Positions 9,406-18,836 of a stretch of DNA of 27,417 nt are shown here, piece by piece. Origin of the DNA: Cladosporium sp. IMV 00045 (taxonomy: Eukaryota > Ascomycota > Dothideomycetes > Cladosporiales > Cladosporiaceae). The stretch is taken from positions 7,154-34,570 of the forward strand of contig MSJI02000868.1 in the NCBI GenBank assembly GCA_001931905.2, written 5' to 3'. Position 1 is the first letter of the stretch, and each line of letters begins with the position of its first letter. The notes beneath the pieces are model-generated. The model was not told the origin of the DNA. It searched no databases and saw only the letters and a program-made list of their open reading frames with translations. The position numbers and the translations under genes are program-made.

Positions 9406-10271
9406 ATGTCCTCAAATACACCGCATCCTAGAACCATTGCCCTCGAGCGACAAGTCACTATAGAGATCCAAGCCGGCAATCTTGCAGAAGCGGTCGAAAT
9501 TCTGCGTCTCGCTCAGCATCGTGATCGTACGCATTGAGTCTGCGAATCTTGTAGCAATTACGCCGCTGATACTAGTAGTACACAGGAAACCAGTTACATT
9601 CCTGGATCTGCCGGCGGAACTACGAACTCGGATCTACAAGCTGAGCGATTGCCTTCGAGTTAAATGTGACCAGAAAAAGAAGTTCGGCTTCGCCAGCACT
9701 ATTCATGCAGATGTCGCTAGCCTCCACCGGATACGCTGCAAATATGACAGTGGCATGAGCTTGATGTAAGTACATACGGCGGGACCATAACTGATGCTCG
9801 AAATTGTACTTACAGGCTGCAAGTCCTGTGCCTCGGGGCATGTACAAGAGTGGCATGTCGATATCGCTGCCTAACAACAAGGGCTCTTGGATCAGTTGCA
9901 GCTACAACAGAAGTGTAGCTCAGCAACCCGATCTTACTCGAGCTTGCCGTCAAGTCCGAGACGATACCTTACCCATGTTCTACGGAAGTAATCACTTTGT
10001 GCTGGATGGCGACTATTACGGGACTAGTTACCGCAAATGGCTTCGTGTCATCGGACCTCGGAATGCCGCATTGCTGCGTACCGTCACTCTGAGTTTGGGA
10101 GTGAAACCAGATAACTCATTCCAGCGAGAGAAAACCATCAACGGTGCTAAGGCAATCTTCCAATGGCTGCGCAGTGAATTGGGACAGCATACGAAGATAA
10201 ATGCAGCCTGGTTTCAATACGATTGGCCGTACCTCGAGAGCGTTGATGTCCTACAGACAGAGCCAGCATGA
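9406..10271 (+). CDS. 2EXR/F-box-like domain protein, three exons
   Basis: Proposed exon 1 is 9406-9526 (MSSNTPHPRTIALERQ start, helical). Intron 1 is 9527-9575 (GTACGC to ACTAG, 49 nt). Exon 2 is 9576-9765 with the hallmark TFLDLPAELRTRIYKL. Intron 2 starts at 9766 (GTAAGT). The best-looking acceptor (ACTTACAG, 9815) shifts the frame. An AAG acceptor at 9823, or a CAG after 9900, keeps it. Exon 3 carries RACRQVRDDTLPMFYGSNHF, the second hallmark of the 2EXR family, and ends at TGA 10271. 2EXR proteins are numerous in ascomycetes; an F-box-like role in protein binding is presumed, not shown. The 3' exon phase problem could mean a non-standard acceptor or an early pseudogene. The start lies 243 bp right of the transposon. 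Confidence 0.62.
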
Positions 10272-11048
10272 GCTTGTACATGCGGTATATAGGATGACAG
10301 TAGAGCAGCCGTTCAGATTTCTTCGAACCGATAGCGATCTCTTCGTTCTTCTCTGGGTCGCGGATCTCGACTTCATAGTGTTCAGATACCTGCCATCGGC
10401 ACAGACGCACTCGACCGCAGTGATCGTCGTCCGCTTGACACGCGCGCCTCTGCAGCCTCGATGTTTTCCTTATCAACAAGAACCCTTACTGAACAGAGCC
10501 GGGATATCACAATGACTTCAAAAGCGCGAATGGGAAAGTCAGTTACAAGTGTTGAGTGTGTCCTCTTTGCTGGTGCCCTCAAACCCATGCCGCGATCAGA
10601 CCCTAGGTCAGAATAAAATATTTTTTGCCATCAGGCAGCCCATAGCGGATCTGGCATGTAGACAAGCGCTAGACTCTCCCGTGCTGTTTCCACGGATTTC
10701 GTCATACCCCTGACCACCAGAATCGCCAAGAAGCACGCTGTGGTTGCTTTCCGAGTGGAAAGTCAATACAGCTGTGTACCTTGGGTCGATCGATAGCTTG
10801 ATGTATCCTACTGGAGCACATGACTTGTCATGAGATCTATGTCGAATGCATCCATGGTAATTTGAGGGACGCGAGTTGCTTTCGTAAGACAATCTGACTG
10901 ATTGACCCGATCACCCCTCCTACCTTCCAAAGCACTATCGCCTGGCGAGCTGTGCTAAACTTGTCGTTTGCAATGCCTGCATCCACAGATACATGATCTC
11001 TTGTCTAGTCACCCTGATTGCTGTTTTCAGAGACCAGGTCGAACAGCC
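10272..11048. other. No supported gene
   Basis: Contains only short overlapping ORFs without known motifs; the longest in the middle is a minus-strand 94-codon frame at 10892-10608. The last 100 bp are pyrimidine-containing and may be promoter or an unseen first exon of the next gene. Confidence 0.4.
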
Positions 11049-11909
11049 ATGAATGTTAATAGTACTGTACTGCGAAACATGACACTTGTCAGGAGAAAAT
11101 GCTTTCCACCCTTCTCTTTCATGCACTTCATCGCCTGGCTAATACCATGGCCTTGGGCTTGCGACTTATGGATCTACAGCCAGGCCCTAACAGAGACTTT
11201 CCCTCGTGGAGAACCAACTACATTGGGCATCCAGACCGATGAGTTTCTACTAGTGAGTGACAATGGTCTGGAGTATCTTACTCAAGAAGAGGCCGAGCAG
11301 ATCATTGCACGGTTCATGGAGATCCCACAAAGCTATGACAGACTGGTATTCTGGACGGGTATACCCAGAGAGTGGGTGCAGCAATGGGCAGACGAACATG
11401 GCATGCTGACACTTACCTCGGCGATGGGGCCTTTGATGGACCGTAAGGACCCACGTTGTCTGAGGAGGTTCAAAGAGCTAGCAGAATGGAGCAAGTATAT
11501 CAAAGGTGCATCTAGAAGTTATGCCTGCAAGCGTGGTATCGTCAGAGTATTGACGTTGACTCCTGCTTGGGCAGGCTTCATTCGGCCGGAGTCGACGTAT
11601 CGCAACATAGAAGAGCCCGTACTGAAAGGAAGGTAGGGTTGTTGTTGTGCTGTACAGATCAATACAGAGCATCTCTTGACTACTCTCGAAGAGCTAGAGT
11701 ATCAGACCTGGCCACAGGATCACATACCAGAAAAGCTCAGATGTAGGGGCGCCGGTAGTTCCAATTTCAGACTACCAAGATGGACTCGAAAAGCTCTGAA
11801 GGCTGCCGACAAGAGCTTGAGGTCTAATTGTGTGAGCTTCACAGTTTTCGCAGCTCCTAAACCAGCCAATGTCAACGTTATGTTCGAGGCATCGGTCAGA
11901 AACAACTAG
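11049..11909 (+). pseudogene. Conserved fungal hypothetical protein interrupted by one in-frame TAG
   Basis: The frame opens at an ATG at 11049 (others at 10968 and 11079 are possible). A hydrophobic stretch FMHFIAWLIPWPWACDLWIY lies near the N-terminus and may be a signal anchor. The core holds YLTQEEAEQIIARF, then WTGIPREWVQQWADEHGM, TLTSAMGPLMD, WSKYIKGASRSYACKRG and STYRNIEEPVLKGR. I recall this order from a Pezizomycotina family of unknown function. A TAG at 11634-11636 stops it. The same frame then runs on for 90 codons (ELEYQTWPQDHIPEKLRC), which again fits the family's C-terminal part. No intron of reasonable size removes the TAG without breaking the frame. It is either a recently killed gene, a read-through case or a sequencing error. 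Confidence 0.55.
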
Positions 11910-12507
11910 CGGGCCACAATCAATTGAGCAACCGGTCGGTGGCAAGCAGTCGAGGGACAGCACCAATGCGCAAGGTCACTCAGGGCTGCAGAAACAACAT
12001 CCACAGAGTAAGAAGAGGCCGCAGATTCAACAAACTACGAGCAATAAGAAGCAGCCGCAGGCTCAGCAGACATCGAGCAAGAAGAAACAGCCGCAGACTC
12101 GGCAGACGTCGAGCAAGAAGCAGCAGCCAAAGACTCAGCAGCCAAAAACTCAGCAGCCAAAAACTCAGCAGCCGGCGATTACCAAAAATGAGCAGCTGCG
12201 AAAGCAGCAGTCGTTGAGCAGGAAGCAGCAGCCGCAGAGCAAGAAGCAACAGCCGCAGTGTCAGCAGACGTCAAGCAAAGACAAAAAGCCACAAACTCAA
12301 CAAATGTTTAGCAAGAACAAGAAGCCGCAATCTCAGCAGTCGTCGAGCAAGAAGCAGCAGCAGCAGCAGCAGCAGCAGCCGCAGAACCAACAGTCGCAGA
12401 ACCAACAGTTTCTGAGCAAGAAACCTCAACCGCAGAACAGCAAACAGCCTCAACAGGATGAACGGCTACAGAGCGGCAAGAAATTGATGGTCAAAGTTGG
12501 GGCATAA
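11869..12507 (+). CDS. Low-complexity Q/K/S-rich repeat ORF (212 aa)
   Basis: An ATG-initiated open frame overlaps the end of the previous gene by 41 nt, in a different frame. From residue about 44 it consists of imperfect 12-residue units of the type TSSKKKQPQAQQ. There are also shorter KTQQP units and a run of eight glutamines. There is no folded domain, signal peptide or membrane segment. It could be a disordered protein, a C-terminal exon joined by an unseen intron to the upstream gene, or just an open frame over a CAG/AAG-rich minisatellite. Repeat tracts often stay open in several frames; here the reverse strand also reads open (Leu-rich). I therefore rate coding status as uncertain. 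Confidence 0.38.
   Translation: MSTLCSRHRSETTSGPQSIEQPVGGKQSRDSTNAQGHSGLQKQHPQSKKRPQIQQTTSNKKQPQAQQTSSKKKQPQTRQTSSKKQQPKTQQPKTQQPKTQQPAITKNEQLRKQQSLSRKQQPQSKKQQPQCQQTSSKDKKPQTQQMFSKNKKPQSQQSSSKKQQQQQQQQPQNQQSQNQQFLSKKPQPQNSKQPQQDERLQSGKKLMVKVGA
12000..12440 (+). repeat. Degenerate 36-bp tandem repeat (minisatellite) with (CAG)8
   Basis: Imperfect 36-bp units encode TSSKKKQPQAQQ-like peptides. Within it, a 15-bp unit CAGCAGCCAAAAACT recurs three times at 12121-12165, and an uninterrupted (CAG)8 lies at 12355-12378. Confidence 0.75.
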
Positions 12508-14288
12508 GTGCAGAAGTAACGAAGACCAAAGGCAGGTGCAAGATGATTTTCCGACATGGCGTTCTATATTCGGGGCGATTGTTCATTTTTTGAAACTCTC
12601 TGCCAAGTCAGCTGGACCCGACATGTGTACAAGTCTGCGCAAGTGAAGTTGACTTGGTATGAGAGTACGGCCATACACATTTTATACCAATGTCGCAGTG
12701 ATGTGTTATTCACTGCGCTGATGTCCATCGATAATCTTCACTTCTGTGGTATCGAGTAGGCACTACTCCGAGATATGTTGTTGGACGTCCTGATCGCTTT
12801 GGCAAGCCGATCAGCTCTCGTCTCAGTAGTTTTGAGCTACAATATCGAGTGCTCAAGCTGGAAGCAGGGCAGAGGCCATAAGTAGAGAATCTCAAAACAC
12901 ATCTTCCCTGGTCGGTGGACAGATATAATCTTTCTGTCTGCAAGAAGACACCCATGCCAATGGGTTGGCGGGCTGCAGTATCGCATGCTGCTATTTGACT
13001 GCCAGTCTTGACCTATAAGCACGTAGAGGGTCTACAGCCTCGCGTTGCTATGCTTACAAGGCATTTGCGACGTTCAAGCGGTTTCCGTACGGGCGCGCTT
13101 CGACCGGACGTACGCCTTTATGTTGGAGAAAATGGAATGGGGTTGTTTGCAGACTCTCATCGGCTGTCACACATGCATTTGCGTATCATAGATACCGCAG
13201 TAGCTTTCATAACGGCTCTACCAAGTTTCCCTGTGCAGCTTGCGAACTGCTCACAGTACGGCTTGCATACCGCTGTCGGGGATTGGCAAAGGGTGCATAG
13301 CTTCGCTCTATTGACAGAAAGTTTTGGGCAGGGTGCTTTCTTTGCCGATCCGGACTTCCAAATCACCCTACCCCTCACCCCCGCACCGGCGGGAAAGCTG
13401 GTAGCGACAACGGACATCCCACTTCGAGCTTCATCACCTCTTGCACTGATAGCACCATATTGAATGAATTCAGTCAAATCGTGTCTATCGACATTCGCCG
13501 CGAAGATCTTGCGAGATTGGAACCCCTTATTTACCGTGACCTGCCTCTTAGCGAGTGACTCTCACCAAGACTTTCTTGCAGTGTCAGGCGCCAGCATCTT
13601 CGCGTCCCTGCGCAGCGGAAAGCATCAGCTTTCTTGGTATTTGTCCGGAGTGTGCAATGATGGTTCGGTGTCGGGCCTACACGTACCATCCAGTGAGCCG
13701 GATTCAAACTTTTACTTTATTGGGCTGTCGGCCCTCGTTCATTTTGAAAGCAAGATAAAGGTGCGAACCTTCAAAAACTGCTACCATAGTGAACCACGAG
13801 GGGTGTATGGTTCGCGGGTATCGTCTCGAGTATCGCCCACAAGTCTTGCGGGCCAGCAAGCCCTTAACAGCGACAGCTTACTCGACATCCATCGCGTCGA
13901 CGTAGGCAGCGAGAGCTGACGCAGTCGATAGACTCAAACAATGGTTGAATGTTGCCATTGCTGGATATTGACCCAGTGATCGATATTATGGTTTGCGGTA
14001 GAACAAAATGAGACTTGTCATGTGAAGGCTCAAAACTCATTCTTTTGTGCCCCTCCTCAGATCCCGGTTCTTCAACAATTCAATTGTCTATGATTGCGTA
14101 TGCCTTGAGTGTGAGATACAATATATAAGTGAAGTTCCGTGACCACATTCAACGTGCTACTCTCTCTCATTACTCTCCACTAATCTTTAAACCATGGACT
14201 AGCACCTTGCAATCTTTCTAAAGGGCTTAAGCAAAACTTCCGTTAAAGTCACTGTTATCGAAAAAATCCCTCCTGGTCATAAACGATA
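12508..14288. other. 1.8 kb without a supported gene
   Basis: The longest frames are a plus-strand 151-codon ORF at 13008-13463 and an opposing 106-codon ORF at 13477-13157. A further plus-strand 151-codon frame lies at 13464-13919. None shows a motif I know. The two opposing frames cannot both be typical genes, and neither has clear exon-intron structure. The last 130 bp before 14289 contain a pyrimidine-rich tract (TCTCTCTCATTACTCTCC) that would suit a fungal core promoter for the GRF gene. Confidence 0.4.
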
Positions 14289-14796
14289 ATGACTCAGGTC
14301 AAACCCGAGATCGCATTCCAGCCGATCTACCCACCTGGTCCGCGAAAACCTCCGTGCCCATTGTGCCGTTACTGTGGGCAGCGCCTCACGCGGCTCGTAA
14401 CTAGGACGAGTAACAGGAACGGCAACGCCAATCGTCCATACCATAAGTGCTTGAATTGTGATAAGTTCATTAGCTTCTTGGACGATCGCGGCGAGCACAG
14501 CGTCAACAAAAAATGCGAATGTGAAAAGCCCAGCCGCCTCCAGGTAGCCAGCCTCCAAAAAGGCCGGAAGCTGCACTACGTCTGCAGCACTGGTCAATGC
14601 GATTTTTACGAGCAAGCCCACGACGAAAGCAACAGACCCATCGATCTGACTGAAGAACTCATCAAGAAGCTTGCAGGTATCAGGTTGATCTGATATTCGG
14701 AGAAAGTAAGTTGGCGTTACCCGAAAGATACAAAAGAGCGGAATTGACCTTACAGTAACCCCAGCGCCTGATTCCAGAACGGTACAAGACCTGTGA
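14289..14796 (+). CDS. GRF-type zinc-finger protein
   Basis: Starts with an ATG at 14289. The first finger has C26 and C29, then NRNGNANRPYHKC (C54) and C57 followed by KFISFLDD. This is the GRF pattern of cysteine pairs around an N-x-x-R-x-Y/F-x-x-C core. A second, partial finger has C76/C78 and later YVCSTGQCDFYEQ (C99, C104). GRF fingers bind single-stranded or structured nucleic acid in DNA-repair and RNA proteins; small stand-alone copies are common in ascomycetes with unknown roles. The simple frame stops at 14693. A likely alternative uses an intron at 14677-14755 (GTATCA to TTACAG, phase 1), giving a short second exon to TGA 14796. No membrane or secretion signals. Confidence 0.68.
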
Positions 14797-15654
14797 AGGT
14801 GTCTCAAAGCTCAATGCTCACGAAACTGTTACGAAATCGGGTTCTTGCCCCGAACACTGCTGCTATAATCAGCTTTTTTACGCTATTGTTCTAGGCTGGC
14901 TACACATGTACGGTCCTTACCTCGACGATGTAGAGAATGTATGGAAATGATTTTGCGCACGAAGCTACTGATCATTTTATGATCAACACGACCCTTCGCA
15001 TACCTAGCGCGGGTTCGTCGTTCTAGAGTTGATGTTCTCTCTTGGAGGTTCCGTGCATTCGCCACCCTCAGTTCCGGAGTCACTCTGGACGTGGCCGAGT
15101 GGGAGGGCAAGAGACTCGGTTTAGGTGCTCCGTACATTCGACCTGCCGTCACAAGGCGTGCACATGCCTCCGAAAGCGAGGCTTCGATCGAGTCGAGGGA
15201 GGCGAATGTGCCTAGAATTTGGTGGTCTCGGCTTCTGATCGAACCGACGGGAGTCTGAGTCTTACACCTGGGATACACATGCCACCATTTCATATATGTG
15301 GTCGTTGTTGAGAGCTGTGATGGGATCTTCTTCTGGTTAAGTGACCTCGAACAACGAAACTGTGGGCGTTTCTGCTATACTACTCAGACACATCACCGTG
15401 GCTCTTATATGAACGGTCATACTTCCCTGGCACGTGTACATACTTATCTGCTGCTGCTCTGACTGCCTCTACGATCGTCGGCCCACTGTTTGACAGTTTC
15501 GCTGGTTAAAAGTGGAACCACTACGTCCTCGGTCGTTCTACATATCGTAGGCACTTCGTGCGCTCTTTGGTGGTGCAACTGACATTATCGCTTTGTTCGT
15601 TTTCGTTCTCGCTTCTGACAACGCCATAAGTATTAACTTGGATGGTTCTTCGCA
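14797..15654. other. No firmly supported gene; minus-strand ORF 15293-14883 possible
   Basis: A minus-strand 136-codon frame (15293-14883) has even composition and segments such as LGTFASLDSIEASLSEACARL. It has no known motif and no paralogue in the window, so I leave it as a candidate only. The stretch 15560-15650 is T/C-rich and is the likely promoter of the first BTB copy. Confidence 0.35.
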
Positions 15655-16372
15655 ATTCCACAAGACCCTCGAGGAGAGATCACATCATGGAAAAGGCAAG
15701 CAAATATTGTTTGTTATCTTACAAGGCAACTAACACTCAGCAGCTTTGGTGACACAATGACTACTCTGCTGGTAGGTCACTATGAGCGCCAATTCCTCGT
15801 CCATCAAGACCTACTTTCCAAACACTCCCCTTACTTCGCCGTCGCCACCAAAGGAAAGTGGAAAGAGGGCCAAGAGCATCGCATACCGCTACAATGTGAT
15901 GACCCTCTCGCTGTCGGCTTATACGTGCAGTGGATTTATGGCGAAAAGATCTTCAGCTGTGCAAGCGAGGAGAATACAGAGGACGAGTCCTTGTACAGCG
16001 AAATTGATCTTCTAGTCAACTCTTGCGGTTTTGGCGAGAAGATCCAGGATGAGAGCTTTAGGGACGCTGTCATTGACTCTATAGTCGCTTTGATCAATAC
16101 ACCAGGCGAAATCTTGGTACCCGTCAGGGTCTGCAGTAGACCGGGCTTATGAAGGCACAACCGAGAGCAAGCCTGTACGTAAGCTGATGGTCGATATATA
16201 TGCCCATAGGGAGAACCCAAAATCGCGCGACTTGTCCAAGAGTATCAACTTTTTGAAGGACTTGGCTGGAGAGCCATTTGTTGGTCGGGAAGATTATCTG
16301 CATCCCGATCGAACTGGGATGCATCGCAAAAGTTGTCAGTACCATCACCATGGCAAGGACCAGTCGTGCTAG
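15655..16372 (+). pseudogene. BTB/POZ-domain gene, copy 1 (start lost, frameshifted)
   Basis: The BTB part reads TTLLVGHYERQFLVHQDLL, SPYFAVATKGKWKEGQ, IPLQCDDPLAVGLYVQWIYG and GFGEKIQDESFRDAVIDSI. It aligns along its length with copy 2 at 18837-19585. Copy 1 has a matching 41-nt exon 1 (15655-15695), but the codon aligned with ATG is ATT. It is followed by a 48-nt intron (15696-15743) with donor GC, branch CTAAC and acceptor CAG. Exon 2 contains an internal ATG at 15757 that could still start translation. Near 16111-16116 the frame slips by one base. The downstream frame resumes with WYPSGSAVDRAYEG and VRKLMVDIYAHRE, ending in SCQYHHHGKDQSC and TAG at 16372. BTB proteins are dimerising adaptors, often for cullin-3 ligases. 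I judge this copy damaged, though a short BTB product from 15757 is possible. Confidence 0.7.
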
Positions 16373-16405
16373 AGCGGTGGCTAAAGGCAGATACAATATC
16401 GATAC

Positions 16406-18004
16406 GTGGAATCTCCGACGCTAGCACAACAACCTACTCTTGCAACCCTACCTGCTTCTTCTGCATACCCGTTGCTGCCATTCCTCTTTTCTCCAGTCTG
16501 TTCCCAGTACTGGGGGCTCACCAATCAACCTGAGATACAAAGGCCCCCCGAGAGACGAGGTCCCAGCAAGATCACCTGGCCAAAGCGGACGCTGGTGACT
16601 TGCGGGCCAGGCTCGACCTTATCACCTTGGAGGCGGCCGAAGCTGCGCTGAGCCAGCGTCTCTGCAAGCACCAGCCCGATCGATCGATGCTCTCCTATCT
16701 CCAAAATCCTGGTGATGGCCTTGCGAGGCACCAAGCGACGACTAAAATCCTCGAACAACTCGCTGACGAGACCGAGGAGACCGCCTCCGACTCGGTCCTG
16801 GTGTTTCGTTACGTCGAGACTCACGAGATATGGAAAGACCACCCTGGCTCTGATGTGCGGTCGGCTGAAGATTTTGTCAAACAGCTGAGCAACAGCGAGT
16901 CCGTATAAGCAAATATCGTCTTCGGTACATCCGCCCCGTCGACCAAGCGGAACTGTTCTCGCATGATTGCGACGTTTTGGGGTAATGACTGATTTGTTTG
17001 AGAAGATCCCGTCTGCCATCAAGAAAACGACGTGGAGCCGACCAGATGAATGCTCCAAACGAACGCTGACACAGATCGCCGCCAATGCGAAGCGAGGCAT
17101 ATCCCTCGAAAAAGAGGTCGAGTCCTGGACGGAAGCTATCAAAAAGCGAAACGATCCAGCAACGCGACGGGAACATCGGCACAGATCGAGAGTTACACCT
17201 TACCTAATGCCTGACGATGTCGCTTCGCTGAATTGTGTAGCTGAAGAGCACGACAAGGACGGACGGGCATCTGATACATTAGCCCCTACAGAAACAAGAG
17301 AAGATACGCTGCGGGTGGAGGTGATTGTGCCACCTTCCATAGCTGAACCGCCTCCATCGAGGCCGAAGTACACCATTGGCTGTCAGCCTCGGAAGACGCG
17401 TGAGCGAAGGAGACCACAAGGCGAGGAAGAGGATGGGACCAGGGGCGAGGACGGAGAGCAAGGAGAGGGCGGTTGGGTCAAGGTTGGTGAACGATCGATG
17501 GTCAAATGTGTACGCAAGCACAAGATTCGCAAAGCCGTCGATGATGCGGAGGATGCAGATGGCGAGAGTGATGGTCATAACACACCAGCCGAGGAGCTCG
17601 ACGATCGTTCGACGTCGCCTTCAGCACAACCAACCAAACCGCGGGCTGCGAGCTCAGCGTCTGACCGTCTGTCCCGACGGCGCCCGACATGTGACGGCCC
17701 AGCCGTGGCCTTGATGTTTCGCAAATTCGTCGACCTCTTCGACGAGATGCCCTCTCCAGACAACGATGCCTCCGCGAAGAGTAGATGCTGCGATAATTGT
17801 CATCCACTCGTCACCGAGAAATTTGCCCGTCTCTGGCGAAAGCTCGTGCAATGGGCAGCTAACCTTGAACGGGTTCGGATACATACTTCTCACAGACACG
17901 AGGTCTCCCCAAGTCAAGATCATGGCGTCTCTCCTACGAGAAACCAGTCGGTCCCGGTGCAGTCTCCATTGACTATCCTTGACTCAGCTTCTGATGTGGC
18001 ATGA
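16406..18004 (+). pseudogene. Charged hypothetical protein gene with stops and a frameshift
   Basis: Reading in order: a proline/leucine-rich start near 16406; a helical, probably coiled-coil part (QQDHLAKADAGDLRARLDLI to ALSQRLCKHQPD); ILEQLADETEET; HEIWKDHPGSDVRSAEDFV; then ANIVFGTSAP and CSRMIATFWG. After a frameshift near 16980 come DLFEKIPSAIKKTTW and QIAANAKRGISLEKEVESW. A long acidic, disordered middle follows, and the end holds MFRKFVDLFDEMP, CCDNCHPLV and KFARLWRKLVQWAANLERV. Lesions: TGA 16531-16533 and TAA 16906-16908 (both explainable as C to T), plus the frameshift. The last 345 codons (16967-18004) are open. I recall similar sequences from Dothideomycete hypothetical proteins, function unknown. 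It lies between the two BTB copies, immediately after copy 1. Confidence 0.55.
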
Positions 18005-18273
18005 ACTCGAGACCCTATCCCGCAGTCCCTATCCCGCAGTCCTGCGCCTACCTAGAGGAACGCGATTTCTACAAAGTCTAGCATCTTTACCGCCCAACCT
18101 TCTTCCTCACACGTCACTTCTACGCTCTGCAGCGTGGTGCCGCCTATGTGCGCTTGAAGTAATGCCCTTCTGTCCAGTAGTCGCTCGCTCTTGACGGACA
18201 GTTGGTCCCATCCTAATGAGGTGTAATGATTTGCGATCGCCCTGTATGTCGGGCTGGCCTCTATGGCTTCGCG

Positions 18274-18570
18274 CTATATCTTCATACCCCCAATCTGGCC
18301 CTCGCGGAACGTCCGTCCATCTTGCCGCTCACAATTTCCACAAACGGTCGACACGAATCCATTCTGCTCGCGTAGGGTATCGGCCTGCTTTTTGACAAGC
18401 CAGCCAAGACGAGTAAAGACCGCGACCCGCAGGCAAGAGATGCAAGACGCCCAAATGCGCCTGCCAGCTGGTGTCGGCTTAGATTTGTTCTTGCTGGCGC
18501 TTTGACTGATCGATCGTATGATGCTTTCGCATTCTTGCTCTATAGTCATGCCTTCCCACAATCCATCCAT
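18274..18570 (-). CDS. Small Cys-containing hypothetical ORF (98 aa)
   Basis: ATG at 18570 or at about 18549, stop at 18274. Composition is gene-like, with two cysteine pairs (CISC and CGNC) about 40 residues apart, flanked by basic residues, suggesting a metal-binding knuckle. No family recognised. An opposing plus-strand 80-codon frame covers the same stretch. It may be a remnant exon rather than a gene. Confidence 0.25.
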   Translation of the reverse strand: MDGLWEGMTIEQECESIIRSISQSASKNKSKPTPAGRRIWASCISCLRVAVFTRLGWLVKKQADTLREQNGFVSTVCGNCERQDGRTFREGQIGGMKI

Positions 18571-18836
18571 GTTGCGCTTTGCTGTCCCTTAGCTCGTTAT
18601 GTGTGGTCGCGACGCCGCTTCGATCCGTTATGTGTCCTTCTTTGTTAGTAAGCGTTGCTACTAATATTCAGGTCTGCTCTCCTCAGACTTTAGCTGAGCT
18701 ACCTGCCTTGTTTAAGGCCGTGCTGCCTTACTACATGTTCGCTTATGCACGTTTACGTCATGGCATACGGCTACCGCTTTTCGACCTTACACGTTCTTTA
18801 ATTCTTCAACTTTATGTATATATTCTACTATCAACC
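18571..18836 (+). promoter_or_regulatory. Likely promoter/5'UTR of BTB copy 2
   Basis: Stretch directly before the ATG of BTB copy 2. It has a pyrimidine-rich block (TTCTTTAATTCTTCAAC) and an AT-rich TATGTATATATTC about 25 bp before the ATG. No gene seen. An open frame that runs through it into the BTB exon is in the wrong frame. Confidence 0.3.

Noticed and set aside
11980..12453. Leucine-rich minus-strand ORFs
   Set aside because: They arise because CAG/AAG repeats read as Leu/Leu-type codons on the other strand; no independent support.
13008..13477. Opposing ORFs of 151 (+) and 106 (-) codons
   Set aside because: No motif in either, no splice structure, and they exclude each other; not called as genes.
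16525..17142. 205-codon minus-strand ORF
   Set aside because: Antisense to the coiled-coil and core part of the charged-protein gene, whose plus-strand reading has coherent conserved-looking segments; no motif on the minus strand.
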